Source of the DNA: an uncultured Pelagibacteraceae bacterium
GTDB lineage: Bacteria > Pseudomonadota > Alphaproteobacteria > Pelagibacterales > Pelagibacteraceae
Assembly: GCA_902525625.1 (NCBI GenBank)
Contig: CABZHM010000004.1
Coordinates: 1-64,000, forward strand
DNA: 64,000 nucleotides
Direction: 5' to 3'
In this document: positions 45,423-57,566 of the stretch, in pieces
How the letters are laid out: each line of letters opens with the position of its first letter
Numbering within the stretch: position 1 is the stretch's first letter
The notes under the pieces: model-generated
The model's database searches: none
Told to the model about the DNA's origin: nothing
The model's input: only the letters and a program-made list of their open reading frames with translations
Program-made: the position numbers and the translations under genes

Positions 45423-46916
45423 TTATTTCATTGTTGGCATCACAAATTCGGCATTAGACCGAATACCTGAGGGCCATCTAGATGTTATAGTTTTTAATTT
45501 TGTATAAAATTTAATTCCTTCCATACCATGCATTGCACTGTCACCAAATAAAGATCTTTTCCATCCACCAAAACTGTGAAAAGCCATCGGCACAGGGATA
45601 GGTACATTAATACCAACCATACCAACTTGAATTTTACTTGCAAAAGTTCTTCCAGCATCGCCATCTCTTGTATAAATACTTACTCCATTTCCATATTCAT
45701 GATCATTGATTAATTTTGCTGCTTCTTCGAAAGTTTTAACTCTTACGACAGATAAAACAGGCCCAAAAATTTCCTCTTTATAGATTCTCATATCTTTTTT
45801 AACATGATCAAATAAACAGCCGCCAATATAGAAACCATTCTCATACCCCTGTAGTTTTAAACTCCTTCCATCAACTATTAATTTTGCACCTTCTTTTTCA
45901 CCTAGGTCTACGTAGCTCTTTACCTTTTCAAGATGTTCTTTTGTAACTAATGGGCCCATTTCAGAATCCTTATCCATCCCAGGACCAACCTTTAAAGCCT
46001 CAGCCTTTTTTGATAATCGTGATACTAATTCATCTCCTATATCACCTACTGCAACTGCTACCGATTGAGCCATACATCGTTCTCCTGCAGAACCATATGC
46101 GGCCCCCATCAGACCATTTACTGCGCCATCCAAGTCACAATCAGGCATAACAACTAAATGATTTTTTGCGCCACCAAGTGCTTGAACTCTTTTTTCATTC
46201 TTAGCTGAATTTTCATAAATGTATTTAGCAATAGGAGTAGAACCAACAAAACTCACAGCTTTAATATCTTTGTTTGTTAAAATTGCATCAACTGCCTCTT
46301 TATCACCATTTACAACATTAAAAACTCCATCAGGAAGCCCAGCTTCCTTTAATAATTCAGCTAACTTAATCGAGCACGATGGATCTTTTTCAGATGGCTT
46401 TAAAATAAAAGTATTTCCACAAGCGATTGCTATTGGAAACATCCACATTGGAACCATTGCTGGAAAATTAAATGGTGTAATGCCAGCAACAACTCCTAAA
46501 GGCTGTCTCATTGACCAACTATCAACGTTAGTTCCAACATTTTCTGAAAATTCCCCTTTAAGCAAATGAGGAATACCACACGCAAATTCTACAACTTCTA
46601 AACCTCTGGTAAGAGAACCTCTTGCATCTTCATAAACCTTTCCATGTTCTGAAACTATCATTTTTGTTAACTCATCTGTATTTCTTTCAATAAGCTCCTT
46701 AAATTTGAACATTATTCTGGCTCTTTGTAGCGGGGGTTTTAAAGACCATTCTTCAAAAGCCTCTCTAGCAATTAAAACTGCTTTATCTAGATCATCTTTA
46801 GAGCTTAACCTTACCTCTTTTTCTTGTTCACCTGTAGCCGGATTAAAAACTTTACCTTTTTTATTTGAAGTGCCAGGAATTATTTTTCCACCAACAAAAT
46901 GTTCAATTAATATCAT
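45423..46916 (-). CDS. mmsA: Methylmalonate-semialdehyde dehydrogenase (acylating)
   Basis: [45 protein letters not shown], catalytic [34 protein letters not shown]. Confidence 0.93.
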   Translation of the reverse strand: MILIEHFVGGKIIPGTSNKKGKVFNPATGEQEKEVRLSSKDDLDKAVLIAREAFEEWSLKPPLQRARIMFKFKELIERNTDELTKMIVSEHGKVYEDARGSLTRGLEVVEFACGIPHLLKGEFSENVGTNVDSWSMRQPLGVVAGITPFNFPAMVPMWMFPIAIACGNTFILKPSEKDPSCSIKLAELLKEAGLPDGVFNVVNGDKEAVDAILTNKDIKAVSFVGSTPIAKYIYENSAKNEKRVQALGGAKNHLVVMPDCDLDGAVNGLMGAAYGSAGERCMAQSVAVAVGDIGDELVSRLSKKAEALKVGPGMDKDSEMGPLVTKEHLEKVKSYVDLGEKEGAKLIVDGRSLKLQGYENGFYIGGCLFDHVKKDMRIYKEEIFGPVLSVVRVKTFEEAAKLINDHEYGNGVSIYTRDGDAGRTFASKIQVGMVGINVPIPVPMAFHSFGGWKRSLFGDSAMHGMEGIKFYTKLKTITSRWPSGIRSNAEFVMPTMK

Positions 46917-46958
46917 GAATAGGGTCTTTTAGATTAAAAATTGTTATTAGTCTATTGT

Positions 46959-47741
46959 TTAAATATTGGCAGTTGCTAACATCTTTTTTATTTCTGCAAT
47001 AGCTTTTGCAGGATTTAAACCTTTAGGACAAGCGCTAGTACAGTTCATAATCGTATGACATCTATAAAGTTTAAGTTCATCTGCCACTTTTTTTAGTCTG
47101 GCATTTCTTTCCTCATCTCTGCTATCAACTATCCATCTGTATGCCTGTAAAAGAACTGCAGGACCTAAATATTTATCACCATTCCACCAGTAGCTTGGGC
47201 ATGATGTTGAACAACAAGCACACATGATACACTCATATGCACCATCTAGTTTAGCTCTATCTTCTTTAGATTGAATAATTTCATTTGTTTCAGATTTTGA
47301 ATTGTTTTTTAGCCAAGGCTCGATTGACTGATATTGTTTATATAATCCATCTAAATCTCCAATTAAATCTTTTTTAACTTTTAAGTGTGGTAATGGATAA
47401 ATATCTATATCACCATCTATTTCTTCATGTGGTTTTGTGCATGCTAAACCGTTTTTACCACCCATATTCATTGCACATGATCCACAAACTCCGTGGGCAC
47501 AGGATCTCCTATAAGCTAAAGTCGGATCTATCTCATTTTTAATTTTATTTAAAATATCTAACACTTTAGATGCACAATTATTCATATCAACCTCATAACT
47601 ATCAATACGAGGATTTTCGCTAGTTGAAGGGTCCCACCTATAAATATTTACTTTTCTTAAATTTTTTGAGCCAGTTTTATCGTTAAAGTATTTACCCTTT
47701 TTTATCTGTGAGTTTTTAGGTAAACTAATTTGTACCATCAA
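46959..47741 (-). CDS. sdhB: Succinate dehydrogenase iron-sulfur subunit
   Basis: [55 protein letters not shown]. Confidence 0.98.
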   Translation of the reverse strand: MMVQISLPKNSQIKKGKYFNDKTGSKNLRKVNIYRWDPSTSENPRIDSYEVDMNNCASKVLDILNKIKNEIDPTLAYRRSCAHGVCGSCAMNMGGKNGLACTKPHEEIDGDIDIYPLPHLKVKKDLIGDLDGLYKQYQSIEPWLKNNSKSETNEIIQSKEDRAKLDGAYECIMCACCSTSCPSYWWNGDKYLGPAVLLQAYRWIVDSRDEERNARLKKVADELKLYRCHTIMNCTSACPKGLNPAKAIAEIKKMLATANI

Positions 47742-49513
47742 TATACTCTTTCCTGAGGTGGAAAATATTGAACATCGTTGGTTAAGGTAGACTTGTGAAC
47801 TTCTCTATAACTTATTTTAGTTTCTTTTCCATTGCACCAAGCAAGAGTATGTTGCATAAATTTCTCATCATCTCTTTTTGGATAGTCCTCTCTCGCATGA
47901 GCTCCTCTGCTCTCTTTTCTGTTATATGCTGAGTCTACTGTTACGACTGCCTGTCTTATTAAATTATCAAATTCAAGTGTCTCTACTAAATCTGTATTAA
48001 ATATTAAAGATTTATCTTTAACTGATATAGAACCTAATCCATCATAGGTCTTTCTGATTTCGTTAACACCTTCTTTTAAAGTTTTTTCTGTTCTAAAAAC
48101 TGCGCATTTTGATTGCATTGTCTTTTGCATTGATTGTCTCAATTCTGCTGTACCGATATCTCCTTCTGCATTCCTTAATTTATCAAAACGATCCAAACAT
48201 TTTTGTGTTTCTGTCTCACTAATTTGTTCATGAGGCGTTCCTGGTTTAATTAGCTCTGCTGCTCTTTTTGCTGCTGCTCTTCCAAAAACAACTAAATCGA
48301 TTAATGAATTGGAACCAAGTCTATTAGCTCCATGCACTGATACACATGCAGCTTCTCCAATTGCCATTAATCCAGGTACAGTTTTTTCTGAACCATTAAC
48401 AGTTAATACCTCTGCTTTGTAATTTGTAGGAATACCACCCATATTGTAATGAACAGTTGGAACTACAGGAATTGGATCCTTTGTAACATCTACATTTGCA
48501 AATAATCGAGCAGCATCAGTAATACCTGGCAACCTACTTTCAATAATATCTTTATCTAAGTGGTTTAAATTCAAATGAACATGATCTTGATCTTTACCAA
48601 CGCCTCTTCCCTCATTTATTTCAATTGACATTGATCTGCTTACAACATCTCTTGATGCCAAATCTTTTGCTTTAGGAGCATATCTCTCCATAAACCTTTC
48701 ACCCTTAGAATTTGTTAGGTAACCTCCTTCACCCCTTGCACCTTCAGTTATTAATGTACCATGACCATAAATTCCTGTAGGATGAAATTGAACAAATTCC
48801 ATATCCTGAAGTGGCAAACCTGCTCTTAAAACCATAGCATTACCATCTCCGGTGCAGGTGTGTGCTGAAGTTGCTGAATAATAAACTTTTCCGTAACCAC
48901 CTGTTGCAATAATTACCGTATGGGCTCTGAATCTATGAATAGTTCCATCATTTAAATTCCAAGCAATTAAGCCTTTGCATTCACCATCTTTCATTAACAA
49001 ATCTAATGCAAAATATTCAATAAAAAATTCTGTTTTGTGTTTTAAAGCTTGTCCATACAGAGTATGCAAAATTGCATGTCCAGTTCTATCGGCAGCAGCA
49101 CAAGTTCTTTGGACAATTCCATTTCCATAATCTTTGGTCATACCACCAAATGGTCTCTGATAAATCTTACCGTCCTCCGTTCTGCTAAAAGGTACACCAT
49201 ATTTTTCTAATTCAATTACTGCCTTAGGAGCTTCTTTACATAGGTACTCAATACTGTCTTGATCACCTAACCAATCTGCACCTTTCACTGTGTCATACAT
49301 ATGCCAACGCCAATCGTCCTCTCCCATGTTACCAAGCGCAGCTGATATTCCTCCTTGTGCAGCAGAAGTATGACTTCTAGTAGGAAACACTTTTGAAATA
49401 CAGGCAGTTTTTAATCCAGCTTCACTAAGGCCAACAGCAGCTCTTAAGCCAGATCCTCCAGCTCCCAAAACTATAACGTCATATTCATGATCTATTATTT
49501 TATATGAACTCAT
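47738..49513 (-). CDS. sdhA: Succinate dehydrogenase flavoprotein subunit
   Basis: [82 protein letters not shown]. Confidence 0.99.
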   Translation of the reverse strand: MSSYKIIDHEYDVIVLGAGGSGLRAAVGLSEAGLKTACISKVFPTRSHTSAAQGGISAALGNMGEDDWRWHMYDTVKGADWLGDQDSIEYLCKEAPKAVIELEKYGVPFSRTEDGKIYQRPFGGMTKDYGNGIVQRTCAAADRTGHAILHTLYGQALKHKTEFFIEYFALDLLMKDGECKGLIAWNLNDGTIHRFRAHTVIIATGGYGKVYYSATSAHTCTGDGNAMVLRAGLPLQDMEFVQFHPTGIYGHGTLITEGARGEGGYLTNSKGERFMERYAPKAKDLASRDVVSRSMSIEINEGRGVGKDQDHVHLNLNHLDKDIIESRLPGITDAARLFANVDVTKDPIPVVPTVHYNMGGIPTNYKAEVLTVNGSEKTVPGLMAIGEAACVSVHGANRLGSNSLIDLVVFGRAAAKRAAELIKPGTPHEQISETETQKCLDRFDKLRNAEGDIGTAELRQSMQKTMQSKCAVFRTEKTLKEGVNEIRKTYDGLGSISVKDKSLIFNTDLVETLEFDNLIRQAVVTVDSAYNRKESRGAHAREDYPKRDDEKFMQHTLAWCNGKETKISYREVHKSTLTNDVQYFPPQERVY

Positions 49514-49854
49514 AATCTAGAAATTAATATAATTGTAATTAGAGGAATTACCACTGCAGATACATATAAAAGCCTATTTGCGACATTTTTGATTTTATCA
49601 TTCTTTATATAATCCTCAAAAACCTCACTAATACTCAAAGAGGAAAAAAAATATGCATTTATGATAAAGATACTAAATAAAAACTTAGATAATGGTATTG
49701 AAAAAAAGTTAACTACTGTGAGATAATCTTGATCATAAATTTTTATAAAATTTATAATAAACCACAGCATTAATGGAATCAGTATAACTCCGCTGATTTT
49801 TAAAAATATCCATTTTTTAGTTGCATTGATCATTCTAAAAAAAAAATTTTCCAA
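49510..49854 (-). CDS. sdhD: Succinate dehydrogenase membrane anchor, SdhD-like
   Basis: Short three-TM protein between sdhC and sdhA; assigned mainly by position. Confidence 0.75.
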   Translation of the reverse strand: MENFFFRMINATKKWIFLKISGVILIPLMLWFIINFIKIYDQDYLTVVNFFSIPLSKFLFSIFIINAYFFSSLSISEVFEDYIKNDKIKNVANRLLYVSAVVIPLITIILISRL

Positions 49855-50218
49855 TCAAATAAAAAAATACAGTCAAAACTACTGAACCGAATATAACTAT
49901 TAAACCAGTTATATTAGTTGTTTTAATTTCAAATCCATATCCTAAATCCATAATTAAATGTCTTATCTCACTTAAAATTTGAAAAGAGAAAGACCAAGTA
50001 ATTCCAAGAATTACAAATTTACCTAACAGAGAACTCATAAAAAAATTTATCATTTCATAGTTACTTTCTCCAAGGATAAGAAGAGAAGCAATTAGACAAA
50101 TGAAAGTAATTGCAACTATATTAATTATTCCTGTTATTCTGTGAGAGATGGACACTAATGAAGAAATATGCCATTTGTAAATTTGGATATGGGGAGATAG
50201 CGGTTCTTTATTTTGCAT
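49835..50218 (-). CDS. sdhC: Succinate dehydrogenase cytochrome b556 subunit
   Basis: PLSPHIQIYKWHISSLVSISHRITGI and EIRHLIMDLGYGFE are the SdhC signature. Confidence 0.93.
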   Translation of the reverse strand: MQNKEPLSPHIQIYKWHISSLVSISHRITGIINIVAITFICLIASLLILGESNYEMINFFMSSLLGKFVILGITWSFSFQILSEIRHLIMDLGYGFEIKTTNITGLIVIFGSVVLTVFFYLIGKFFF

Positions 50219-51215
50219 TAAAATCATTCTTAATCAATCTTTCGGCTATTTCTACTGCATTCAAAGCCGCGCCTCTTAAAAGATTATCAGAGACAATCCA
50301 AAGATTTAATCCATTTTCTATTGTTTTATCTTCTCTTATTCTTGATATGAATGTTTCATCTTTTCCCTCAGCCTCCAGAGGTGTTACGTATCCACCATCA
50401 GATCTTTCATCTATTACTTTGCAGCCCTCAAAATTATTTAATGCTTCTCTAACTTTTGCTAAAGAAAATGGCTTTTCGAATTCCAAATTTACCGACTCAG
50501 AATGTGAAATAGATATTGGTAATCTTACACATGTCGCTGTTAAATTTATTTTATCATCTAAAATTTTTTTTGTTTCATGACACATTTTTAATTCTTCTTT
50601 TGTGTAACCATCGTCTGTAAAGACATCAATATGTGGAATAGCATTAAAAGCTATTTGTTTTGTGAAGTTTTTTGAGTCAATTTTTTCACCATCCAACGCT
50701 AATTTAGTTTGTTCAATCAGCTCGTCCATAGGCTCTTTGCCACCTCCTGATACTGATTGATAAGTAGAGACAACTACCCTTTTGATTGTAAACAAATCAT
50801 GTAAAGGTTTGAGGGCAATTACTAATTGTGCAGTTGAACAATTAGGATTCGCAATAATGTTTTTTTTCATATTGTTTAAATCCTTAGAATTCACTTGTGG
50901 GACTATTAAGGGAACCTCAGGATCCATTCTGAAAAAACTTGAATTATCTATAACTAATGATTTTTTTGAGGCTTTTTCTGCAAATTCTTTAGAGATTTTT
51001 CCACCAGCTGCGAAAAAAGTAATTCTAACTTTTGAGAAATCAAAATTATCCAGATCAAGTACATCATATTCTTTGTCTCTAAATTTAATTTTTTTTCCTA
51101 AACTTTTTGACGAAGCAACTAAATATAGATTATCAATTTTAAGTTCTTTTTTTTCAAGAACCTCTAAAATTTTTCTTCCAACATTTCCTGTTGCACCTAC
51201 AATTGCTATATTCAT
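50208..51215 (-). CDS. asd: Aspartate-semialdehyde dehydrogenase
   Basis: IAIVGATGNVGRKILEVL, ANPNCSTAQLVIALKPL, STYQSVSGGGKEPMDEL, CVRLPISISHSESV. Confidence 0.96.
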   Translation of the reverse strand: MNIAIVGATGNVGRKILEVLEKKELKIDNLYLVASSKSLGKKIKFRDKEYDVLDLDNFDFSKVRITFFAAGGKISKEFAEKASKKSLVIDNSSFFRMDPEVPLIVPQVNSKDLNNMKKNIIANPNCSTAQLVIALKPLHDLFTIKRVVVSTYQSVSGGGKEPMDELIEQTKLALDGEKIDSKNFTKQIAFNAIPHIDVFTDDGYTKEELKMCHETKKILDDKINLTATCVRLPISISHSESVNLEFEKPFSLAKVREALNNFEGCKVIDERSDGGYVTPLEAEGKDETFISRIREDKTIENGLNLWIVSDNLLRGAALNAVEIAERLIKNDFNAK

Positions 51216-51234
51216 ATTAACGTTTATTTTTATA

Positions 51235-52344
51235 CTAAATGAAAGGTAAATCGCAAATTGTTCCTACAAATATTTTCTCGTTAATATCTATTTTAAATTG
51301 AGTTTTGCCGTCCCAATAAGGTTTGTTAATCATGGCTATACCAATAACTTTTTTAAATGTTGGAGAATATGCTGCTGATCTTACATAGCCCATAACTTTA
51401 TTATTATCGTCTAATAATGTCTTTTCACAATACATATCAATTTTATTATGATCAATTTTTACTCCCATCAGTTTTCTTGAAATGCCCTCGTCTCTTATTT
51501 TTTTTAACTTTTCTTTGCCTATAAAATCAATTCCATTATCTAAATGTATGAACTTATTAAAATTTGCCTCAAAGGGATTATCTCTATTATCAAAATCATT
51601 TCCATAAGAAAATAACGCTGATTCTATTCTCTCGATCAAGTTTGGACACCCTGCCTTCACGTTGTATTCAGATCCATATTCAAAAAGATAATCATATAAA
51701 TCTTGACCTGCTAAATTGTCTTCTACATAAATCTCAAAACCACTTTGTTTTGACCAACCTGACCTAGCAATAAAATATTTATGCTTTTTAAACTCATAAT
51801 ATTTGAAATTAAAAAACTTTAATTGTCTTATTTCATCACCAAATAATTTTGCCATTAAGTCGTCTGAAAGGGGTCCTTGAACAGCTAATATATTTACATT
51901 TGGCTCTTTAATTTCTACCTCAAATTTATTTCCTGCAGCAAGACCTTTGGCAAAAAAAATTACATCAGAATCAGCAATCGATAACCACCATCTGTCATCT
52001 GCCAATTTATTTATTATCGGATCATTAACTAAAAGACCTTGACCATCAACTAGTGGGGCATAATAACATCTCCCAACTTTTGATTTAGATAAATCTCTAC
52101 AAGTCATTAATTGCACTAATTTTGCAGAATCTTTTCCAGAAATTTCTACTTGTCTTTCCGCAGCGACGTCCCAGACTTGAACAAAATTTTTCAAATGATG
52201 ATAGTCGGACTCTAGAGACTTGAATGATGCAGGTAGCAACATATGATTATAAACTGTATAGCTACTTACACCGTGAGATTCGATCCTATCAGTGTAGGGT
52301 GTGCTCCTCAATCTTCTTGATTTTACAATTGGAAAATTTTTCAT
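51235..52344 (-). CDS. dmdA: DMSP demethylase (GcvT-like, tetrahydrofolate-dependent)
   Basis: [99 protein letters not shown], end CDLPFI. Resembles Pelagibacter DmdA as I recall it and sits beside dmdB/dmdC-like genes. Confidence 0.9.
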   Translation of the reverse strand: MKNFPIVKSRRLRSTPYTDRIESHGVSSYTVYNHMLLPASFKSLESDYHHLKNFVQVWDVAAERQVEISGKDSAKLVQLMTCRDLSKSKVGRCYYAPLVDGQGLLVNDPIINKLADDRWWLSIADSDVIFFAKGLAAGNKFEVEIKEPNVNILAVQGPLSDDLMAKLFGDEIRQLKFFNFKYYEFKKHKYFIARSGWSKQSGFEIYVEDNLAGQDLYDYLFEYGSEYNVKAGCPNLIERIESALFSYGNDFDNRDNPFEANFNKFIHLDNGIDFIGKEKLKKIRDEGISRKLMGVKIDHNKIDMYCEKTLLDDNNKVMGYVRSAAYSPTFKKVIGIAMINKPYWDGKTQFKIDINEKIFVGTICDLPFI

Positions 52345-52395
52345 TTTTTTAAATTTTAGATCTTTTCTCTCATTTCAAATGCTTTTTCAATCATA

Positions 52396-52401
52396 ATTAT
52401 A
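52396..52401 (-). promoter_or_regulatory. Candidate -10 element (TATAAT) upstream of dmdA
   Basis: The minus strand reads CTGACGTATAATTATG about 52 nt upstream of the dmdA ATG; no strong -35 seen. Confidence 0.4.
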
Positions 52402-52450
52402 CGTCAGATATTGTCGATTTAATCCATAATTAGAACTATCAATCAGACTT

Positions 52451-54067
52451 TTAAAATTTTTTTCTTAATTCAAATTTTTGTATTTTTCCTGTTGAAGTTT
52501 TGGGTAATTGACAAAAAACTACTTGTTTTGGAACTTTAAATCCAGCAAGGGTTTCTTTACAAAAACTAATCAGCTCTTTTTCAGTTGTAGGCTTGTCTTT
52601 TACTAATTCAATAAATGCGCAAGGGACCTCACCCCATTTTTGGTCAGGTTTAGCTACAACTGCAGCAATTGAAACCGAAGGGTGCTTTGCTAAAGTATTC
52701 TCTATTTCTATTGACGATATATTTTCTCCTCCTGAAATAATTATGTCTTTAGATCTATCTTGAATTTTGACGTAACCATCAGAGTGCGTGACTGCTAAAT
52801 CACCAGAATGAAACCATCCTCCATCCATTGCTTTGTTAGTGGCATCTTTATCTTTAAAATACCCTTTCATCACAACATTACCTTTAATCATAATTTCACC
52901 AATAGTTTTTCCATCTTTTGGTACTTCTTCCATAGTCTTAGGATCCATAACAGCTATTCCCTCGGTGTTTGGATATCTAACTCCTTGCCTTGCTTTAATT
53001 TCATTTTGCTTTTCTTCATCAAATTTATTCCAAGACTCATTCCATGCACATTGAGTAACATGACCATAAGTTTCTGTTAATCCATAAACATGCATAACCT
53101 CAAATCCAAGTTCTCTCATTTTTTTAAATATTATACTAGGCGGAGGGGCCCCAGCAGTTAAAACAAAGACCTTTTGTTTTAATTTTTTTCTATCAGATTC
53201 AGGTGCGCTAGTGATCATGTTTAATACAATCGGTGCTCCACCAAAATGGGTTACATTGTATTTGTCTATTAATTCAAATATTTTCTTCACATCAATATTT
53301 CTTAAACAAATAGTTCTTCCATTTAACATAGGTACGGTCCACGGATAACCCCAACCATTGCAATGAAACATTGGAACGATAGTTAAGAAATTTAATCTAT
53401 TTGGCATATCCCAAGCAACTGCACTTCCAGTAGACATCAAATACGATCCTCGGTGATGGTAAACAACTCCTTTTGGATTCCCGGTAGTTCCAGAGGTATA
53501 ACTTAATGAAATCGCTTGCCACTCATCCTCAGGCATTTTCCAGTCAAAATCTTCCTCCCCAGTATTTAGAAAACTTTCATATTCTAACTCTCCAATTTTC
53601 TCACACTTTGACTGATCAGCAAATTTATCTACAATATCAATAATGATTATTTTTTTATCTAGTGTGTTCAACGCTTTCTTAACTTCACTATGAAGCTGTC
53701 TATCAACAACTAATACTTTTGCATCGCTATGATTTAAAATGTATGCAATAGTCTTAGCATCCAATCTGATATTGATAGTGTTTAAAACTGCACCTGTCAT
53801 TGGTACAGAATAATGACCTTCAAAAATTTCTGGAGTGTTAAAAGCTAAAAATGAGACAGTATCCCCTTTTTTAACACCAATTTTAGTGAGAGCACTTGCA
53901 AATTTTACAGCACGTATATAGACTTCAACCCAAGAGTATTTACGATTTTCATAAATAACCGCATCATAATCTGGATATATATCTTTAGCTCTTTTTAAAA
54001 AAGTTAGCGGTGTTAAGGGAATATAATTAGCTTCGTTTTTATCTAAATTGGTATCGTAATGACTCAT
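52451..54067 (-). CDS. dmdB: Acyl-CoA synthetase, likely 3-methylmercaptopropionate-CoA ligase (DmdB-like)
   Basis: AMP-binding motifs LSYTSGTTGNPKGVVYHHRG, HVYGLTETYGHVTQCAW, GWFHSGDLAV, KIQDRSKDIIISGGENISSIEIE, KTSTGKIQKFELR. dmdB assignment rests on proximity to dmdA. Confidence 0.8.
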   Translation of the reverse strand: MSHYDTNLDKNEANYIPLTPLTFLKRAKDIYPDYDAVIYENRKYSWVEVYIRAVKFASALTKIGVKKGDTVSFLAFNTPEIFEGHYSVPMTGAVLNTINIRLDAKTIAYILNHSDAKVLVVDRQLHSEVKKALNTLDKKIIIIDIVDKFADQSKCEKIGELEYESFLNTGEEDFDWKMPEDEWQAISLSYTSGTTGNPKGVVYHHRGSYLMSTGSAVAWDMPNRLNFLTIVPMFHCNGWGYPWTVPMLNGRTICLRNIDVKKIFELIDKYNVTHFGGAPIVLNMITSAPESDRKKLKQKVFVLTAGAPPPSIIFKKMRELGFEVMHVYGLTETYGHVTQCAWNESWNKFDEEKQNEIKARQGVRYPNTEGIAVMDPKTMEEVPKDGKTIGEIMIKGNVVMKGYFKDKDATNKAMDGGWFHSGDLAVTHSDGYVKIQDRSKDIIISGGENISSIEIENTLAKHPSVSIAAVVAKPDQKWGEVPCAFIELVKDKPTTEKELISFCKETLAGFKVPKQVVFCQLPKTSTGKIQKFELRKKF

Positions 54068-54068
54068 T

Positions 54069-55835
54069 TTAATTAAATTTAAAATTCATGATATTTGAAC
54101 TTCCCGAGATAGCAGATTTATAATGCTGTTCAGCTCTCGGCAGAACTTTTTCAAAATAAAATTTTGCAGTATTTATTTTATCCTCATGAAACTTTTTATT
54201 TTCCTCAAAATCTTTAAAACTTACAGTTAAAACTTTTACCCAAGAAAAAGCTAGGGATATGTAACCAAGTGTCTTCAAATAATCATTGGCAGCTGCACTG
54301 ACATCATCTTTGTTAGTCTTTATTTTATCAATAGTCCAATCACTAAATTTTTTTAAAATGTCTAAATGATAATTTAATGTATCAACAAATGGCTTTATTT
54401 TTTCATTATCCGAATTAGTTTCAGATTTAATTAAATCTATAAATTTATTAATTATGTTACCATTCTTAGTTGACAGTTTTCTAAAAACTAAATCGGCTGC
54501 TTGTACTGAATTAGTTCCTTCATAAATTGGGGTGATTCTGTTATCTCTGTACAATTGCTCTATACCTTGATCTTTCGTGTAACCGTACCCACCAAATATT
54601 TGCATTGCATCACTTGTTATTTCCATTCCTAAATCAGAAAATAAGGATTTTACTACCGGTGTCATTAACGAAACTATATCTAAGGCCTCTTGTTTGATCT
54701 TTTGATCATCATGATTTAAACTAACTTCAGTTTGTTGAGACAACCAGAAACATAATGCTCTTTCTCCCTCGATTATAGACTTCATGTTCAACAAAGTTTT
54801 TCTTATATCAGCATGCTCAATAATTGTATCTGCTATTCCATTTTCAGACTTATTATTATTGCTTTTTCCCTGTTTTCTTTCTTTGGCATAATTAAGAGAA
54901 TTTTGATAAGCAATTTCTGAAATTCCTAAACCCTGAATACCAACAACAATCCTCTCTAGATTCATCATTGTAAACATTTGACTCAATCCCTTGTTTTTAG
55001 GGCCAATCATTATTCCTGTGGCTTCATCAAAATTTAATACACATGTAGCTGAACCCTTAATACCCATTTTTGTCTCTATTGATCCAGTAGATATTCCATT
55101 TCTTGGTCCAACAGTTCCATCTTCTTTTACGATAAATTTTGGAACTAAGAATAAGCTTATACCTTTAGTCCCTTTAGGTGAATCTGTTGCCCTTGCTATT
55201 ACCAAGTGAATAATATTTTCTGTTAAGTCATGATCACCAGAGGTAATAAATATTTTTTGGCCTGTGATTTTATATGTTCCGTCTGGTTGTTCTACTGCCT
55301 TTGTTTTTAATAAACCTAAGTCTGTTCCACAGACTGGTTCGGTTAAACACATTGTGCCACTCCATTTACCTTCAACCATCTTAGGAAGGAATTTGTCTTT
55401 TATTTCATCTGTGGCATGGTGATGAATACAATTATAAGCTCCTAAAGTTAATTCACTGTAAAGTTTGAATGCTAGACTTGCAGATGATATCATTTCATCA
55501 AAAAATGCACTAACAGTTCGTGGCATGCCTTGTCCTCCATATCTTGGATCACAGGATAATGAAGTCCAACCGTCCTCAATATATTTTTGATAAGCCTCTT
55601 TGTATCCTGGTGGAGTTCTTACAACTCCATTTTCTAAAATGGCAGGATTTTCATCTCCAGCTTTTGCAAGTGGCAAAATCAAATTTTGATTGATTTTTGC
55701 AGCTTCCTCTAAAATATCTTTAACTAGCTCTGAACTTACCTCTTTATATTTTTCCAATTCATTATAGTTTTTATTGTCCCTCAATTTCTCAAAAAGAAAC
55801 ATCATATCATTAACTGGTGCTATATAATTTGGCAT
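54069..55835 (-). CDS. dmdC: Acyl-CoA dehydrogenase, likely 3-methylmercaptopropionyl-CoA dehydrogenase (DmdC-like)
   Basis: CLTEPVCGTDLGLLKTKA, GQKIFITSGDHDLTENIIHLVIAR, MGIKGSATCVLNFDEA, IFGGYGYTKDQGIEQLYRDNRITPIYEGTN; long 588-aa form. Confidence 0.82.
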   Translation of the reverse strand: MPNYIAPVNDMMFLFEKLRDNKNYNELEKYKEVSSELVKDILEEAAKINQNLILPLAKAGDENPAILENGVVRTPPGYKEAYQKYIEDGWTSLSCDPRYGGQGMPRTVSAFFDEMISSASLAFKLYSELTLGAYNCIHHHATDEIKDKFLPKMVEGKWSGTMCLTEPVCGTDLGLLKTKAVEQPDGTYKITGQKIFITSGDHDLTENIIHLVIARATDSPKGTKGISLFLVPKFIVKEDGTVGPRNGISTGSIETKMGIKGSATCVLNFDEATGIMIGPKNKGLSQMFTMMNLERIVVGIQGLGISEIAYQNSLNYAKERKQGKSNNNKSENGIADTIIEHADIRKTLLNMKSIIEGERALCFWLSQQTEVSLNHDDQKIKQEALDIVSLMTPVVKSLFSDLGMEITSDAMQIFGGYGYTKDQGIEQLYRDNRITPIYEGTNSVQAADLVFRKLSTKNGNIINKFIDLIKSETNSDNEKIKPFVDTLNYHLDILKKFSDWTIDKIKTNKDDVSAAANDYLKTLGYISLAFSWVKVLTVSFKDFEENKKFHEDKINTAKFYFEKVLPRAEQHYKSAISGSSNIMNFKFN

Positions 55836-55861
55836 ATTTAAAGTTTAAAATAATTAGTTAA

Positions 55862-56968
55862 TTATTGCAATTTTGAAATGATCGCATCACCCATTTTAGA
55901 TGTCGATATTTCTTTCATTCCCTTAGATAGAATATCTTTGGTTCTTAAACCATCATTTAAGACATTCTGAACAGCTTTTTCTAAACCTTCTGCCTCTTTA
56001 TCAAGGTCCAAAGAGTACCTTAAAGCCATTGCAAAGCTCAAAATTGTTGCAATTGGATTTGCTAGACCTTTTCCTGCTATATCAGGTGCAGACCCATGAA
56101 TAGGTTCATACATCGCTCTCATTTCTCCATCCTTATTTTTGGCACCTAATGAGGCTGAGGGTAAAAGTCCTAATGACCCTGTTAACATTGAAGCTTGATC
56201 TGAAAGCATATCCCCAAAAAGATTGTCTGTGACAATGACATCAAATTGTTTTGGGTTTCTGAGTAACTGCATCGCACAATTGTCTGCAAGCATATGACTT
56301 AATTCTACATCTTTATATTCTTTTTCATGAAGTGCTTGGACTTCTTCTTTCCATAATTGTCCAGCCTCCATTACATTAGATTTTTCACAAGAAGTAACTT
56401 TATTTGATCTTTTTTTTGCTAAATCAAAAGCTACTCTTGCTACTCTTGTAATTTCACTGCTTGTGTAAGAGTGAGTATTTATTCCTTTTCTTTCACCATT
56501 TTCAATTGGTTTAATACCTCTAGGTTCACCAAAATAAATTCCACCTGTCAACTCTCTCACAATCATAATGTCTAATCCTGAGACAATCTCAGGTTTTAAT
56601 GTAGATGCTTCAACTAATTGTTTGAAACATATAGCAGGTCTTAAGTTTGCAAATAATTTTAATTCTTTTCTCAATTTTAAAAGTGCTCTCTCTGGTTTTT
56701 TTGAAAATTCAACATTATCCCATTTAGGTCCTCCAACTGCACCAAGCATTACAGCTTCACTTTCCAAAGCTTTATAAAAAACTTCATCAGTAATCGGTGT
56801 TCCATGTTTATCATAAGAACAACCTCCTGCTAAATCCTCATCAATTTGAAAATCTAAAGATTTTTTATCATTAAACCAATTTATTATTTTTTTAACTTCA
56901 CCAATAACTTCTGGACCTATACCATCTCCCGGTAATAAAAGGATTTTTCTTTTTTTAACCTTAATCAT
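55862..56968 (-). CDS. leuB: 3-isopropylmalate dehydrogenase
   Basis: [106 protein letters not shown]. Confidence 0.97.
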   Translation of the reverse strand: MIKVKKRKILLLPGDGIGPEVIGEVKKIINWFNDKKSLDFQIDEDLAGGCSYDKHGTPITDEVFYKALESEAVMLGAVGGPKWDNVEFSKKPERALLKLRKELKLFANLRPAICFKQLVEASTLKPEIVSGLDIMIVRELTGGIYFGEPRGIKPIENGERKGINTHSYTSSEITRVARVAFDLAKKRSNKVTSCEKSNVMEAGQLWKEEVQALHEKEYKDVELSHMLADNCAMQLLRNPKQFDVIVTDNLFGDMLSDQASMLTGSLGLLPSASLGAKNKDGEMRAMYEPIHGSAPDIAGKGLANPIATILSFAMALRYSLDLDKEAEGLEKAVQNVLNDGLRTKDILSKGMKEISTSKMGDAIISKLQ

Positions 56969-57566
56969 TAAATATCCAGGGCTTTTTATTTTTTAGATCT
57001 TTTTCGAAATTCTCAATTTTGTCAGATTTCTTCAAAGATAAGGCTATGTCATCTAATCCCTCTAAAAGACATTTTTTCTTAAATGGGTCAATTTTGAATT
57101 TAACTTCATTGTTTCCGTAAACAATCTTCTCCTCATTAAGATCCACAAAAATTTCCTCTTTTCTACTGGTATATTCAGATAACTCTTTTATTTTTTCATC
57201 ATCAAGGGTGATTGGTAAGATTCCATTCTTAAAACAATTATTATGAAAAATATCTGCAAAACTTGTGCTTATAACACAAGTAATACCAAAATCTAATAAT
57301 GCCCATGGTGCGTGCTCTCTTGATGAACCACAGCCAAAATTTTTTCCTGCAATTAAAATTTTTGAATTATTAAATGGATTTTTATTTAAAATGAAATTAT
57401 TTATTTCTTTTCCATTATCATCATATCTCATCTCAAAGAATAAGTTTTTACCCAATCCGGTTCTCTTAATTGTTTTTAGAAATTGTTTTGGAATGATCAT
57501 ATCTGTATCAATATTTACTATTGGTAAATATGCTGGAATACTTCTTAGTGTGCTAAATTTTTGCAT
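56961..57566 (-). CDS. leuD: 3-isopropylmalate dehydratase small subunit
   Basis: [58 protein letters not shown]. Confidence 0.97.
   Translation of the reverse strand: MQKFSTLRSIPAYLPIVNIDTDMIIPKQFLKTIKRTGLGKNLFFEMRYDDNGKEINNFILNKNPFNNSKILIAGKNFGCGSSREHAPWALLDFGITCVISTSFADIFHNNCFKNGILPITLDDEKIKELSEYTSRKEEIFVDLNEEKIVYGNNEVKFKIDPFKKKCLLEGLDDIALSLKKSDKIENFEKDLKNKKPWIFND

Noticed and set aside
52345-52450. Possible SAM-V or other SAM riboswitch in the dmdA leader
   Set aside because: No GCUAAAAA-type pseudoknot strand or matching P1 found; the short leader is A-rich and unstructured by eye.
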